A stretch of 64,000 bases of DNA from Lithospermum erythrorhizon (GCA_019722365.1 JADFUC010002334.1:744001-808000), one strand, 5' to 3'. Positions 12,546-25,306 are shown, numbered from the stretch's first letter. A program made the numbers and translations. Notes: generated from the sequence alone by a model not told the origin.

Positions 12546-12567
12546 GGGACACGGGACACGGGACACG
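12546..12567. repeat. Short tandem repeat, gggacac(g) x 3
   Basis: Three direct copies of an 8-bp unit, ggacacgg, stand in AT-rich spacer. It is a simple repeat with no function visible. Confidence 0.7.
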
Positions 12568-13906
12568 TTATTAAATGAGTGTATATTCAACTTGTTAATT
12601 TACAGTCGTTAGTGTTAATATGATCATATAAATTTTATCACGGTATGATTAATTGTTTGAGAAGATCCAAACGTTTTCAACTCAACTACTTTCGAATGCC
12701 CGGTCGGTGGTGTTTTTATGGTTATGGAGCCGAGTGTGTACAGCTATAAACAAGTCAGATTTTAACAATTATTCGGTGAATGTACTTTATGACTTTATCT
12801 AGTCGAGTAATTATCGGTTATATCAAACATCGGAACATCTTGGACCATCCATCGAGCGACGGATGATCGAAGTTAAATCATATTTAAACTAATTAACTAT
12901 ACTAAATCAACTTTCCAGCATAACACACGATAGCCACCTACGATATTTCTGAAAAGTTTCTATTTTTGAATTTATAGAAACTAAACGTTAACGTAATTTC
13001 CAAATTATTTTTATTTCAAAGAAAGTTTCCAACTTTTGTTAGATAATATCGTGTCTTACTAGGAGATAAATATTGTAGATATTGTTGTGAACTATTTTGA
13101 GATTGAGTAGATTATAATTTGTTGTTTTGAGGAATCTTCAACTAGATAAAACTCTCAATATATAATGACTCGAAAAGTTTTGGACGTGCGAGATAATTAC
13201 AATTGTTAATTAAATTTATTTCACTTTAAATTTTAAATATTTTTTCAAGTAATACTAATTATGAAAACGTATTATTTAAAAGTCCAAATTTTCATTAAAA
13301 ATGTATTTGAAACATTTTAAATTATATAACATTAATTTCAAAATATTTTTCTTTATTTTTTAATTTAGTTAATGATATTTGAATATTTTAAATTTATTAC
13401 ATTATATCTATATTTATGGAAAAAAAATCAACATATACAACTTATAGTAGAAAGTCTTTAGATTAATAATCAATAAAAAATTAATAAACTCTCTAAGATA
13501 ATAAATTTTTTCGATCCCAACATTAATAAACTCTTTAAATTAACACTCGATAAATTAATAAATTTTATCGGTCCCTACAATATTAATTTATATAATTCTT
13601 ACTGTATCTTGAGTTTCCAATATTTCACATTGTTTCTTAAATGTTTCTATAATATTTCCGAAACATTTCTTACTTTTATCCTTTCAAAATTATGATCGAA
13701 AACGAAATTTTGAATGATATTTTCAGGCCAAAGGAATCCAGCGAGATGCTTTCTTCTGCTAAGCCTAAAAAATATATACTATTCATTCACAGTAAGAGAA
13801 TTAGCAAAGATTGTACTACTCTAAGTCAATGATTTCTGTTGGAGTTCATAAACCTCTTGGAATACCGTTTCCATCAGATGTTGCGTGCAAGCAATGGGCA
13901 GTCGTA

Positions 13907-16900
13907 TTAAAGATGTGACGCATGGTGGCGTTTTGGCGGGACATACAGGGCATCCCCACAATCAATAGGAGCGTGCATAAGCGGGTTGCATCTGTCAAAC
14001 ACTATTCGTCCCCCACGTCCAATTCTTCCACGGAAGTTGAATGGGCGTGTAGATGTGTCATTGGATTTGGCAGGGTTTGTTGGTGGCATAATGCCCGCGG
14101 CTGCCAATTTCTCTGGATCCAATGGTTTTGTGAACATTAAAACTGGCTCATCTGGATCCTGCAGAGTTCGGTAAAAAGATTGCTGATCAATGAAGGACAG
14201 ACTCCAATTCATTTAGATTAATAAGCTATACGAAAACCAAGAAATAACAGCGTAAAGATGTTTTCATACTAATTTCTGAAGCCATCCCTGAGGAGCATGA
14301 CGCTCCCTGAACTTTCGCCTCAAGCTTACTGGGGGTGTAATCAGCAGCTTTGAGTCCACAAAGGGCGAGTTCTGAACCATTGCAGGCCAAACACGCCGTC
14401 TGGTAGCAACATCATCAGAGTCATCAAACTCATCCTCACTTGAACCAACATTGGAGGGGAAGGTATGTAATGTAGGTAGAGCCAAGCTATCTTCAAGGAG
14501 AACAGCTTCATGCTGCACCACCAAAAACTATAATGTAGACGCCAAATGAATATAAATGTAAACAGCATATGGACCAACTACAATAGATTCCTAGTCTCAT
14601 GCCATGTAGACTCAATAACATGTTCTAGTCATCTGTTTAGTTGTTCCTACAAAAGTTTCACGAAAAAGGAAATGTGTGTGCTACTGGAAATTTTACTGTG
14701 AGTTGTGACACAAAAATGTTGATACAAACTATTACCTCGAAAACTCTTTTTGTTAAAATTTAAAAAACAGCCATGTGTCCTTTGTTACAAACATTAATGG
14801 AAAAGAATATTATCTTCATGCAGAAATTGTCTGGCGACGGACAATCACACCTTATATTTCGCTTGCACCCTCATAAATGTTTGTATCTATTCGATTTTTT
14901 AAAATGTTGATAGGATCATAATCTCGCCACTTCATAAATATACAAGGGTTCTATAGAAGGAACAAAATCCAACTTTTTTGTTCCTGCAGAAATCGACTAG
15001 TGACAGCCAATCACACCATATATTTTATCTGCACCTTCATTAGTGTTTCTCTGTATTCGATTTTTGAAATATCCACAGGATCACAATATCGCCACAAATA
15101 AGGGCACTATAAAAGGGAAAAAAAATAATTTTCTTCCTGCAGAAAATGAAAAACTGACAATCATACCTTATATTTCATCTGCATCCTCTGAAGGCTAACT
15201 TCACTCTCCATAACATCTCGTTTCTTCTCTTCTCTCTTCATTCATAACAAGCAACACATGAATGATTTTCAATCTTATAATAGTATGAGACATCAATAGG
15301 ATGTGACATGATATACCTTGATCAGAGCCTCAAGTAAGGTCTTTGCTTGTTCAAGATTGTGTCTAACCTGAAAATGAGTGGAATAGACTTCATAAATCAA
15401 CATTAACGGCAAGATTCTATTGAGATAGCCTGTTTGCATCAACATTTGATAGAACATTTATAGTAAAAATGCACATATGTTGAAATCAAGAAAAAATAGG
15501 ACTCACCTGTCGAAGCTTTTCAAATGATTGTACATTGTTTTCTCTCCTTTGCATCTAACGATAATAAATCAGTAACTTGTTAGTCAGGAACCTTAAACCT
15601 CTCAATTTTTAGGAGTTCTAGTAATTCTTAGATAAATCATATAGTTATATGAGCAAAAAGGTCACATACTCTTCTAGTATGAAGCTTGTGAGCTTTCTCC
15701 CTTGGCCGAAAGACATTGTAGGGGTTGGTATCATTAACTGGTGGTGGTGGCTACAGTCAACCAAGGGAAAATTTATTAGATATTTGGACAGATTCAAGGC
15801 TTCAGCCAGACACCAAAAAGAAAATGAAAAGAATCAGGCCACGTCTGCAGTTTCCATATTTACATGCAAATGAAATACACTGCAGCAAAATACAGTCCCG
15901 ATCTATCCGGTAAACCAACCTGCAGTCGGCGAAGTATAGGCTTCTGCCACCGTTCCCGCTGCCAAATAAGAAGAAGAAAAACGAGGGTCATTTTATGGTA
16001 CATAACATTGCAGAGACAACACTGTTTACTGAAAAACAAATGAAATATATGAACTGAAACAGTACAGCAAGAGGTGGCATACTCTTTTTAATCAACTTCA
16101 ATATAAAAATAAAAAGTACTTCCACAAATATCATCGAATACGATTTCCAGGGGAATTAAGACTTAAGAGGTGATACATCTAATCACCATTTAGTGACCTC
16201 TCACTGTGCAGGACATCGAAGGAAAGTGTGAGTCTACTTAGGAACCTAATTCAGTAGCTTATAGTATTCTGTAATTTAAAACTTAAGGCAACAATATTTG
16301 CAAAATCATTACTATATACCTTAAGCTCAGGCCTACCTTTTCTTTCCAATAACTATATATAGATTGGAAAACACCATATTTAATTGAACATGATTGCAAG
16401 GCCTGCCATCAAACAAGAGAAGGAAGAGTCAGATAAAGAATTAGTTATACCTTTATAAACGTTACAAGGGATTAAAAATCAGTGAACTACAAAACGAGAA
16501 GAATAGATAAGAGCAACATTTATCCATTACTATTGATATCGTAGGTATCTCTCAATTGTGTCCCGCGACTTGATGTTACAACACATATTCAAAAAAGTAA
16601 TAGTAACCAAAAGCAGCAAATTCCTCAGGTGATAAAAGATTAACATGAAAACATAGTCAAAGATATTAATTATCACCTCTACTGCAGCATCAAAAGTAAG
16701 CAACACAGGTATAGGTGAGGCAAGTGTCGGAGTAATGACTCCTGCTCTTTCCCGAGCTTTATGATCTAAAACCTCCAATTTATACAAGATGGTCTCAAAC
16801 CTACATAAAAAAAGAAGCAAACTAAATAAATATAAACAGTAACACTGAGATTGGGAAACTAAAAAGTAAAATCTGCATCCTGATTCCTGAACACCATTGA

Positions 16901-19247
16901 CTTTCAGATTATCAAAATTTTAACCGATTAGATGCAACTGCACATATGGTAATGGATATGAAGTTTTTCAATTTCCATTGCAACATGTAAATTTGATGCT
17001 ATGACAAGAATATTGTAAGCATGCTTTGGGAGAAAACAACACTCCAAACAATAAAAAACCAGAGCAAATGATAATACCCACCAGTCTAGAACTATAACTA
17101 ACACAGAGGGGCACTACTCAAATCATGAAAACTGCATCTTGCTCTCAAGTTTGAAGGATCTTTAGACCAAATAATTAAAGGCCAGAGATTAGAGCAGTAT
17201 GTATATAATTTAGGTGATTATGCCAGCAGAGAGAGTCGATTCACTGTGAGTAAATAATTACAGAGAAATCATACGAAAATTAAACAGCCAACTATAAAAA
17301 CTTAAGTAAGAGTAATAATCCAACAATAACTAGAATGGAAGAAGATTAAAAAGCAACAAATGCAAACAATAAAGTGATTGAACTAATTACATTTCGGCAG
17401 CAACATTTTTTCTTTCGCTGTTGAACTCGGAAAGCCAATCTTCATCTTCATTGTCTAGGTCATACTCGACAAATTCTCCAATCTCGGCCCGAGCTACCAT
17501 TATTTTAAGACAGTTCAGTAAGCTATTCATATAGAGAATACCATTTAGAAGCAGGATTAGTATACATACCGGCCCTTGCATGTATATATGATGTTGGCTG
17601 GGAGAAAGTGCAAGTATAGTCTCTTTCATAGGTATCTACAACCTCAAACTCTGGAATTGGAATTTCAGCAGCCAAATTTTTTACAAGAGTTTGTGCTACC
17701 TATAAAAATGATGTATAATAAAAATATAATCAAGCCATAGTAAATCAAGTTTCTTCATAGGAAACATTCATGGATCAAAATCACGTTGAAGTGTTGAACA
17801 CATATATTAATGGCACCTTGAATAAATTGAAAAATAAGAGTACTCATTCTGTACAGAAATGAAAATTGCATAACAAGATGAGCTAATTGTCGAAATGCAA
17901 CAGACAAAACTTCAATTAGTAATTGTAAGCTTCATATAGAAGAACAATAGCTATCTCAAACTTGAGCCAACATCGTGCTAGATTTAACTAAGCAAACCAA
18001 GCATCATATTGTGATCATATCTAAAACAAGGATAATATTTTTTCCACCACAATAGGTTGACAGTTCACACCAACAACTATAAGAATAAACTATCTTTTTC
18101 CAATTGCCTAATGAATTTCCATAGATGGAAATATCGAATTGAATCAATTGATGCTTCTTGGCATATATGACCACCATTAATGCGATTACACAACAAATTT
18201 CATAAATGAATAATTAAATACAGTTGATTAAGAAATGAGTTCATGAAGTCTTCTTAGAATGTAAATAATCAGCATGAAGCTACATACATTTGAGGAAGGC
18301 ACCACTGCAGACGCGGATCTTCTTCCCTGTTAAGGGGCAAAAGGAGGAAACAAAATGTCAACTCAATACTAGAAAACTAAAAGTAAAGAATGTGGACATG
18401 CTGCAGCATTCTGATATTTTTACTTATTAAACCAAAAACAGACAGAAAACAAAGATGTAGCTTATCAGGTTCAACTAAATGGAATTCAGAGAAGGACATA
18501 CTGGAACACATTGCAGTGATTAAGTATGTTTCTTCACAAAATCTCAAAAATGATTCTTAACTAAATGATAAGGTAGCCTATTCATGTTGATATCCTTAGA
18601 TGTAGTTATACACTAGTTAAACAAATGCAAATATGTTTGTTGTAAAAACAAATGCAAATATGTTTGTTGTAGTATTTAATCTGTCAAAGATACATTTTCA
18701 ACCTAAAAGGTCTCCTTATATTAGCTTCACTGCAGTATAACATAACATCATTTAAAATCACTGTCTCCCCACTTTGTCATAAAATCTACAACATATATGA
18801 AAACCCAAACATTCAGTGGCAGAACCATGATTTTAATGTAGGGGTGACGAGGTGATTGATACAGGAAAAATAAGGAAAACTATAAAAATTTAGGGGGGCA
18901 AACCAAATAACTATTGAAAGTGTATATTAAAAGTTTAATTTTCAATAATAGACGTCTATTTTTCAAAACATTAGGAGGGGCATCATATCCCCCCACACAC
19001 ACCCACACCCACTTCCACCCTGCAACATGGAACAGTAGAAACCAATGTCAGAACCTAGTGCACGATCAAAACTGAATATCAAACAGGAAGCCGCCTCATT
19101 GCTCTAAGCTTCTGGATTGATAAGGAATATTTGGGAGTTCCTAGTAGCGCCCTGTGTATCATCATCCTCAAAGTCCTTTACAGATTTTAGAATAGGAAGC
19201 TTCTTGTGAATATCAAGAGGACGTGGTCTAAACGAGAGTCTACTCAT
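13907..19247 (-). CDS. EPL1: Enhancer of Polycomb-like protein (EPL1, NuA4/PICCOLO subunit)
   Basis: Thirteen exons give 453 residues: 19131-19247 (ATG at 19247), 18288-18326, 17570-17699, 17391-17493, 16677-16800, 16337-16402, 15920-15958, 15670-15750, 15507-15554, 15317-15367, 15167-15235, 14270-14512, 13907-14158 (TAA at 13907-13909). The start MSRLSFRPRPLDIHKKLPIL, the block AEIGEFVEYDLDNEDEDWL, LEVLDHKARERAGVITPTL and PPPPVNDTNPYNVFRPREK mark the EPcA domain. The C-terminus keeps FRGRIGRGGRIVFDR. In yeast and Arabidopsis this protein scaffolds the Esa1/HAM acetyltransferase of NuA4, which acetylates H4 and H2A.Z in the nucleus. Length is normal. Oddity: twelve exon joins look ordinary, but exon 1 runs past CAA at 19131 into a stop at 19104-19106 with no GT donor near; the frame closes only if the intron starts ATATTCC. 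A disrupted first exon is the alternative. Confidence 0.85.
18618..18673. repeat. About 28-bp tandem duplication in EPL intron 1
   Basis: The block acaaatgcaaatatgtttgt followed by tgta is present twice back to back. It is a small recent duplication inside the intron. Confidence 0.8.
18814..19022. mobile_element. hAT-like MITE copy in EPL intron 1
   Basis: It starts CAGTGGCAGAACCATG and ends ccaccctg, the approximate inverted repeat. The flanks caaacatt and caacatgg are similar. It shares the internal 'aaaatttaggggggcaaac' and '...attttcaataata...' layout with the copies at 4000 and 29894. Confidence 0.6.
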
Positions 19248-19340
19248 ATCATCACCTAATCTCCCGAATGCCAAATGCAAATCTTTACAATTACCACTCG
19301 TGCTGCAACATTGTCACTGCCCTCCTTCAACAAAGTCCAA

Positions 19341-19975
19341 AAAGACACAATTTTGATCACTTATTGAACAACCCAACAATCTAAAAAACAGCAAAATGTG
19401 ACAAATATGAATAATTAACAGAAGAAACTTGCATTGAAATGAGTCTAAAACCTGAAGAACGAGCAGTTTGAACAGAAACAAAAAAAGACACAACTTTGAT
19501 CACTTATGTAACAACCCATCAAGCTAAACACAGCGAAATGTGACAAATATGAATAAGTTATAGCATAAACTTTGCATTAAAATGAGTGTAATACCTGAAG
19601 AATGAGTGGTTTGAACAGAGGCAAACAGACACAATTTTGATCACTCATTCAACAACCCAACAAGCAAAAAACAGCAAATGTAACAAATATGAATAATTTA
19701 TATCATAAATTTGCATTGAAATGTGCAGAAAACCTGAAGAATTATGGCTTGAAAAAATGCAAAAAAAAAACCTTCAAATGGTATCAAATTGAACATGCAA
19801 AAGATACAATTTTGATCACTTATTCAACAACCCAAGAAGCTAAAAATAGCAAAATGTAACAAATATGAATCATTTATATCATAAATTTGCATTAAAATGT
19901 GTGCAAAACCTGAAGAATTATGGCTTGAAAAAATGCAAAAAAAATATCCTTCAAATTGTAGAAAATTGAGCATTC
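19341..19975. repeat. Tandem array upstream of EPL, 4 units of about 140-176 bp
   Basis: Units begin at about 19341, 19484, 19624 and 19800 with '(aa)agacacaattttgatcac' followed by ttcaacaaccca, a gcaaaatgtgacaaatatgaat block, tttgcattaaaatg and cctgaagaa. Units 3 and 4 carry an extra A-rich tail (ttatggcttgaaaaaatgc). The array begins about 95 bp upstream of the EPL start codon, so it lies in the 5'UTR or promoter. Confidence 0.85.
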
Positions 19976-22143
19976 TTTTATATATGAATCCTTGTTAAAT
20001 ATGTAGGTTGATGAAGCATCGAATTTTCAGGTGCTGATTATTTTGTTTTCATTGATTTATTTGCACAACTAGAGAATTGAACATTAATCACCAAGTTGGG
20101 CCCGAGGCCGAGGAAGAGTCAGCCTGTTGTTTTTTTATGAATGGGTTTAAGCCCATCTCTGTTTGGAATTTGGATTGTTATTAAGCACCTAGTCTAGGCC
20201 CTCTTTTAGTAGGATGGATAAAATTTGGGTTTGTTGATGCAGCGTTTAAATCTTTAAAGCGATTAAATCGGTCGGTCTGTCAGGTCGATAGTGGGTTGGA
20301 CTTCAGTGAAAAATTATTAGTATCTAAAAGACAGGATAATTACTAACTTGATAAATTATATATACACATTCGGAGTTACCGGATATCTACTCGAACATCA
20401 CTCATAACATCACTAGTATTGATAGTTGTGAGTTGACACTAATTCAATTAAACTAAATTAAAAAAAAATCAGTTTTTAATTTAGTTTGATTGATTTAAAA
20501 AAAAATTATATTCAAATATTTTTATATAAGGTGTATGTATTTGAGTAAAACTAGATCATTTGGTAGTATTTTTCAATGTTAGAAAAATGAGAACTGAACA
20601 AGAGAATATTTTTGGGATGAAAGTAGTATATTAATGGATGGACTTGAGTTTGGTTGAAAATGAATTTTGGACCTATGTCTATATCAATTCCTTCATTTTT
20701 CTCATTCCCTATTCAATATTTACGATACAAGAGATAAATGATTCATCAAATGAGAGAGACTTTTAGATTCGATAAGCTGATAAACTGAAATTCTGACATC
20801 ACAGTAGAGTTTTCACAGAAAGGAGGTTTTGGTTGATGCCAAGATTTAGAGGAGCGTAATATATATTCTATTTTTTTTTGTGGCAACACTACTTTAGTTG
20901 TCTTTAGTTAACAATTTTTTATATTCGTAATTTGTAATCACATATATTCGATCTTTATGTCGTAATTTTCATCGTTAATTTTTTTAAAATGAGAGACTTT
21001 TAAGATTATAATTCATCCGAATGAAATATTTTGACAAACATGAAACATGTATCATGTCCAATACATTTCGCCCTAATTAATACTCCATACTAATCTGTCG
21101 AGTCATTGACAAATGACAATTGAGACTGCTGGTCCGGTACATATCTTATTGTAGAAGCAAGTTTTCTAATAATCTAAAACTTGCTTAGGTAGATTACTGA
21201 AATTACAATCTATAGCTAGATGCTTTGTAAAATGCCACATGTGACTCAATGTAAGTTGAATCTGCATTATTATGATCTGCATCTATCTTGATTATTTTAT
21301 ATCTATATATATGGTTTGTAAATTCTCAACTCCTGTGAAACTTACCGTTCAAGCATTCCATCTGTCTTGTACAAATTGCTTAGTTTATGGACTATAGGCG
21401 ATGCTTCTACTAAAAGCTCCATGTTTGATTAATAAGAATCTAATACCAATTTGTTAGGAAAAATTTATGTAAGTAACCATATCATTCATAAAAACATGGT
21501 AGTCCCTATACAACTTTTCTAAGTAACTATGCCATTCATAAATATGAAGTCTCTTTGACAACTTATCTAAGTAACTATGGCGTTCATAAATATACGGAGT
21601 ATATGATAGCCCCTCTTGTACTCAATCACAACGTACAAAACAACTAAAAGTCTAAACCTATTTGACTTTCGCTTATGGAGTTAATAAATGTATTAATTAT
21701 GATATATTAGTTTAAATTGGCTTTTTGGCAAATCGTCATGAAGCTATTGTGTATTTTTACGGTAATTCGCTGAACTTATCCCGTCTTTAATGCGTTTATA
21801 ATTTTCGCGTTTAAGCGATTAAAATGGTATTTTATCCTAACACTCTGAAAAAATAGATTGCACATCTTCAAAATATTTAACGTAATTAAAATCACATTTC
21901 CGTAAATTTTAACCTTAACAACTTAGCATTTCTTTTCATACTTCGTCCCCTAAACTTTCACCCCCTCCCTCGTAAAAGGTTAGCTTAAAACGATGCAATT
22001 TAAGACCACCATCCGCAATACCTTTAATCTTGAAAACAAACGATGACTCTTCCTTCATTATTGACAATTGCTTAAAGATGATGTTTGATGGAGTAGCCGA
22101 TGAGGAAACACATCAAACTTATTGCAGCTTACAAACTCGAGGA
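19976..22143. other. Gene-free AT-rich spacer
   Basis: No open frame or recognisable element is seen apart from a three-copy 48-50-bp repeat at 21471-21600. Frames are short and stop-rich on both strands. Confidence 0.5.
21471..21600. repeat. Tandem repeat, 48-50 bp x 3
   Basis: aagtaac(c/t)at(a/g)... cattcataaa starts at 21471, 21521 and 21569. The third copy is partial. Confidence 0.75.
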
Positions 22144-22260
22144 CACTATTAGAAAAAAAAATACTTAGAGGGCACTTACTTAGAGAGCATTTAGTGAAAA
22201 ATGCCCTCTAAGAATCACTTAGAAGGCACTGGCATAAAGCGCCCTTTAAGCAAAATTATT
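22144..22260. mobile_element. CACTA-like transposon end (fragment)
   Basis: It begins cactattagaaaaaaaaata, followed by repeated sub-terminal blocks (cttagagggcactt, cttagagagcattt, gccctctaag, cttagaaggcact) in both orientations. This is the layout of En/Spm ends. No matching second end with a 3-bp duplication was found; a weak candidate, cttagtg, is near 22535. Confidence 0.4.
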
Positions 22261-22559
22261 AATAAATAAAAGATAAATAATAAACCCTAAGTTTGAGGCA
22301 AGACATCAAACTTAGTACAACGACTTCGAGGAGAATTTTGATTTTTTGGGCATCACATTGATTGCGATTTGTATCTTCTTCTAGGATCTAGATCTCTGAC
22401 CACTTTCAATTCATGGCAATGAGAGAATTTCCATAAACATAAATTTGGAAATCAGTAAAATTGATTCCCTTTTGTGCCCCATTGCGACAATTGTGTATCA
22501 ATTCATTTACGGGTTAGTTAAAATGTGATTACTACTAGAACTTAGTGTTCACGCCCAGT

Positions 22560-23475
22560 AATGGTATATTACTTGAGTGTGGAGTTCTCGTGATAATTTA
22601 AGGGGTTATGAGGCGATTCTTGGAATGCTTTTCGTTAATCGTTATAATAGTAATTGGTCAATTATTATTGTGCTCTATTTCTTATTATACGGCGCAGAAG
22701 GTCCACACACATACAATGATATTCGAATAACATTTCATGAATGAAATTAAGCGAGACTTGTATATTGAAATGTATTTCTCAATATTTATATATTGTCAAA
22801 TATATATGTTGATGAACATCAGTGGAGGTTAAACTTGCAAGACATCAATTAAGCAATTGAGATCGATGAATAGCAATATAAGCTATTCGATAGTGACTCG
22901 TTAATATTTTAATTGACTTGTTAAGTTAATTAAAATAGAACAACTTTAAAAGCTAGTAACTCATTAGAGTTCATAACGGTCTAATTAAGTTAACGAGTTA
23001 AACTGATTTCTTAACGAGTGGAATTTTGGGACTTGGTATTTAAAGAGGGGATTAGGTTTTCATGACATAAGAATCACAAAAAACCTCCACCCCCTCAAAA
23101 GTTAGCCGCCCCTCCTCTCTTGAGAATTGGAAGATTTTCTCTTCCAATTCTCGTTCATCACGAAACTCTACTTGAGGATTCGAGTTCTCGAGTTCGTTTC
23201 CCTCCTCTTGGTGTGTGCAATCTAGAGGACATCTTTTCGATTGAACCAAACCTTTGGAGAGGATCTTGGAGAGGGGCAACCAGACTTTAGAGTGGGGGAG
23301 TGGGTTCTTCCGCTTCACGTTGCAATGTAAAATTCGTATTCATACATTTGTATTTTATGCTTAGATTAATTCACATTATTTTGAAAATCCAGGGATGTAT
23401 GAATTGGTGTTAAATCGCGATTAAATTACATCTTAGATTCCCCAACGCTCCAGCAGGAAAAGGCAACGTTGAGTT
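22560..23475 (+). mobile_element. LTR-like fragment or solo LTR (Copia-like)
   Basis: It has the shape of a plant Ty1-copia LTR: a TATA-like tatttaaagagggg at about 23038 followed by 'aggttttcatgacataa', then a GC-richer R/U5 segment with 'gtgtgcaatctagaggacat' and 'gaggatcttggagagg', then a T-rich end and 'cccaac' near 23445. No primer-binding site, gag or pol is visible beside it, and I could not delimit its ends. A perfect 13-bp hairpin (gagaattggaaga / tcttccaattctc, 23122-23152) lies inside. Confidence 0.35.
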
Positions 23476-23619
23476 GGGATTATTATCCAGACCAAAAAAT
23501 TCTCTACCTATGATCTTTAAAGCACCGAAATAACAGAAAAGAAGTGTTTTAAGATATTAACATTTCCATAAAGGTGGCGTCGAAATTTTCCAGCACCAAA
23601 AGTTCAAGCTCGATTCGGA

Positions 23620-23885
23620 TAGTTTGTGGTGGAGTCGGGGTTGTGGGGTGGAGGTAGTGGTGGGGGGTGGTGGGTCGGGGTCTTAGGGTATTGGAGAGCG
23701 TGGGGGATGGTGGATGGGGGTAAGAGCTATGGGGTGAAAGCCCGATGGTGGGGAAGGGAGGAGGTGGGAATTACAGGCTGTGGGGTAGTAGCGGCGTGGT
23801 GGAGGGGTGTTGGGTCGGATGCGCGGTGGTGGAGGTAGGGGGGTGGGGTGAGGGTAGGGGTGGGGGGTAGGGGTGGGGTGGTTTG
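23620..23885 (+). repeat. G-rich low-complexity block
   Basis: About 265 bases consist almost entirely of G, T and A with many GGG and GGGG runs (ggtggggggtggtgggtcgg style), on a background of under 35 percent GC. The open frame over 23626-23838 encodes only Gly, Trp and Val repeats and is a by-product of composition. Confidence 0.8.
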
Positions 23886-24264
23886 TGTTAAAGAAGAAAA
23901 TGATGGGGATTTATTTAATTATGTAAAATATTTAAAATGTGTCCGCATATTTTTTCAATCCATATATTAGTATAGTGTTAGGGATAAAATAGTCACTTTA
24001 GTATAAGAATAATATAGTAATTTTATGTTTTACCTTTTATGATGTAATGTAGGAATAACATTGTCATTTTACGATATATTTTAATGGTAATATAGTTATT
24101 TTATTATGTATTTTAGTTAAAAATTAGGTTGAGGGGTGTGCCTAGATAAAAAGAATAGTATAGTGACCTGTCACACAAAATAAATAAGTTCAATGACCAC
24201 ATAAAAAATTACACAATAGTTTAGGAAACTCTCGGCCAAAAAATCCTTTAGAATTTTCCATATA

Positions 24265-24512
24265 CTACCTCCATCCCACAAATATTATCAATTTTTTTAT
24301 AGTTGTAAGCTTTGAACTTTGACATAAATATATTTGTTTGTGTTGTATAATATTTATAAAAATATATTAATGAAAAGAGTTTGAAATATAGTTTTCATTG
24401 ATATAGTTTTTTTATCAAATATTATCTGATACGTACAAAAATATTTCGATCGAAATTGAGATGAATAAAAAGTCGAAATTAAGACCCGATGCTTTTTGTG
24501 GGATGGAGGGAG
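24265..24512. mobile_element. Stowaway MITE, about 248 bp
   Basis: Its termini ctacctccatcccacaaa and (reverse complement) ctccctccatcccacaaa are nearly perfect inverted repeats, flanked by TA on both sides (24263-24264 and 24513-24514). The AT-rich interior forms a long hairpin. This is the best preserved Stowaway in the window. Confidence 0.85.
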
Positions 24513-25295
24513 TACTTTGGGTAATGTAGGAAAAACGTAGAAGAATGAAAGATTATGGGAGTCTGTTCAGTTTAACTAACTATGCAAGTCTAAGGCATGC
24601 CAGGTTGAGAAGTACATGCATGAAGATTGAAGCATCCATCTTCTTGTTTGCATCAATAAATTTGGTCAGTTTTCTCTTTGAAACTAACTCTGTGAACATA
24701 GTACTAAAGTAGTATAAACTGACCAAAAGATAACGTAGCTGAAAAAGTCAAATGTAACTGATGTGATCAATGATCCCTAGTCCTAACTATACTGAGAAAA
24801 GTAGATAAATCAATTAAAATGACAAAAGTCCGGGAATATCTAATGAAAGAAAGAGAAGGTAAACTCAAATACTCAATATATATACTTGGTTTAAGTTAAA
24901 ACTTTTATTAGAATTGTTAATTCCTTTTTTCTAATCCAATCAACATATTTGACTAATCAACTAAATTTTTATTTATATCCTAAATTAATCTTATTCAAAT
25001 ATTTATTCTTGGTGTATCAACTGCTAAGATCAACCTATGTAAGAAAATCTCAAGTAACTAATGAGTAAATTATCCACAATTAACACATAATTAAGTCTCG
25101 TGACCTTTTGTTTCCCTTCTAGAAAAAGATAAAACAGAAAAAAATAAAAAGTGAATCCTAGTCACCTGATCATGGACCAAACCACTATAAAATAAATTCC
25201 ACATAAAGATAAGAAAGAAGAGAAAAAAAAGGCAAAGGAGAGTCTACAAGCTAGACGCCACTCCTATGAAGCCTTAAAAGCTCTTCATGCTCTAC

Positions 25296-25306
25296 ATAAA
25301 TATATA
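25296..25306 (+). promoter_or_regulatory. Probable TATA box of the 25.4-kb small gene
   Basis: ataaatatata stands about 110 bp upstream of the ATG at 25415. A C-rich tract (25351-25367) lies between it and the start codon. Confidence 0.5.

Larger units (their letters stand above)
11152..13906. other. Spacer between receptor kinase and EPL gene
   Basis: It holds the receptor-kinase promoter side, a SINE-like copy (11755-11855), an inverted-repeat element (12201-12477), an 8-bp triplet repeat (gggacacg-type at 12546-12567) and AT-rich DNA with no open frame of note. 13740-13906 is probably the 3'UTR of the EPL gene. Confidence 0.5.
18327..19130 (-). other. EPL first intron with non-GT donor
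   Basis: Frame and homology place the exon 1/2 junction between NSQ (codon CAA ending at 19131) and GRRSASAVV (starting 18326). The intron then begins ATATTCCTTATC and ends CCCCTTAACAG. The ATAT...CCTT start and the CCTTAAC string resemble U12-type signals, but the donor has an extra T and CCTTAAC sits only 2-3 bases from the AG, closer than usual. A hAT-like MITE lies within this intron. Confidence 0.45.

Noticed and set aside
22560..23475. Complete LTR retrotransposon
   Set aside because: No gag or pol frame, primer-binding site or second LTR is present; only an LTR-like fragment can be supported.
23626..23838. Gly/Trp-rich 70-codon frame
   Set aside because: It arises from the G-rich low-complexity block; no start context, homology or complexity supports it.
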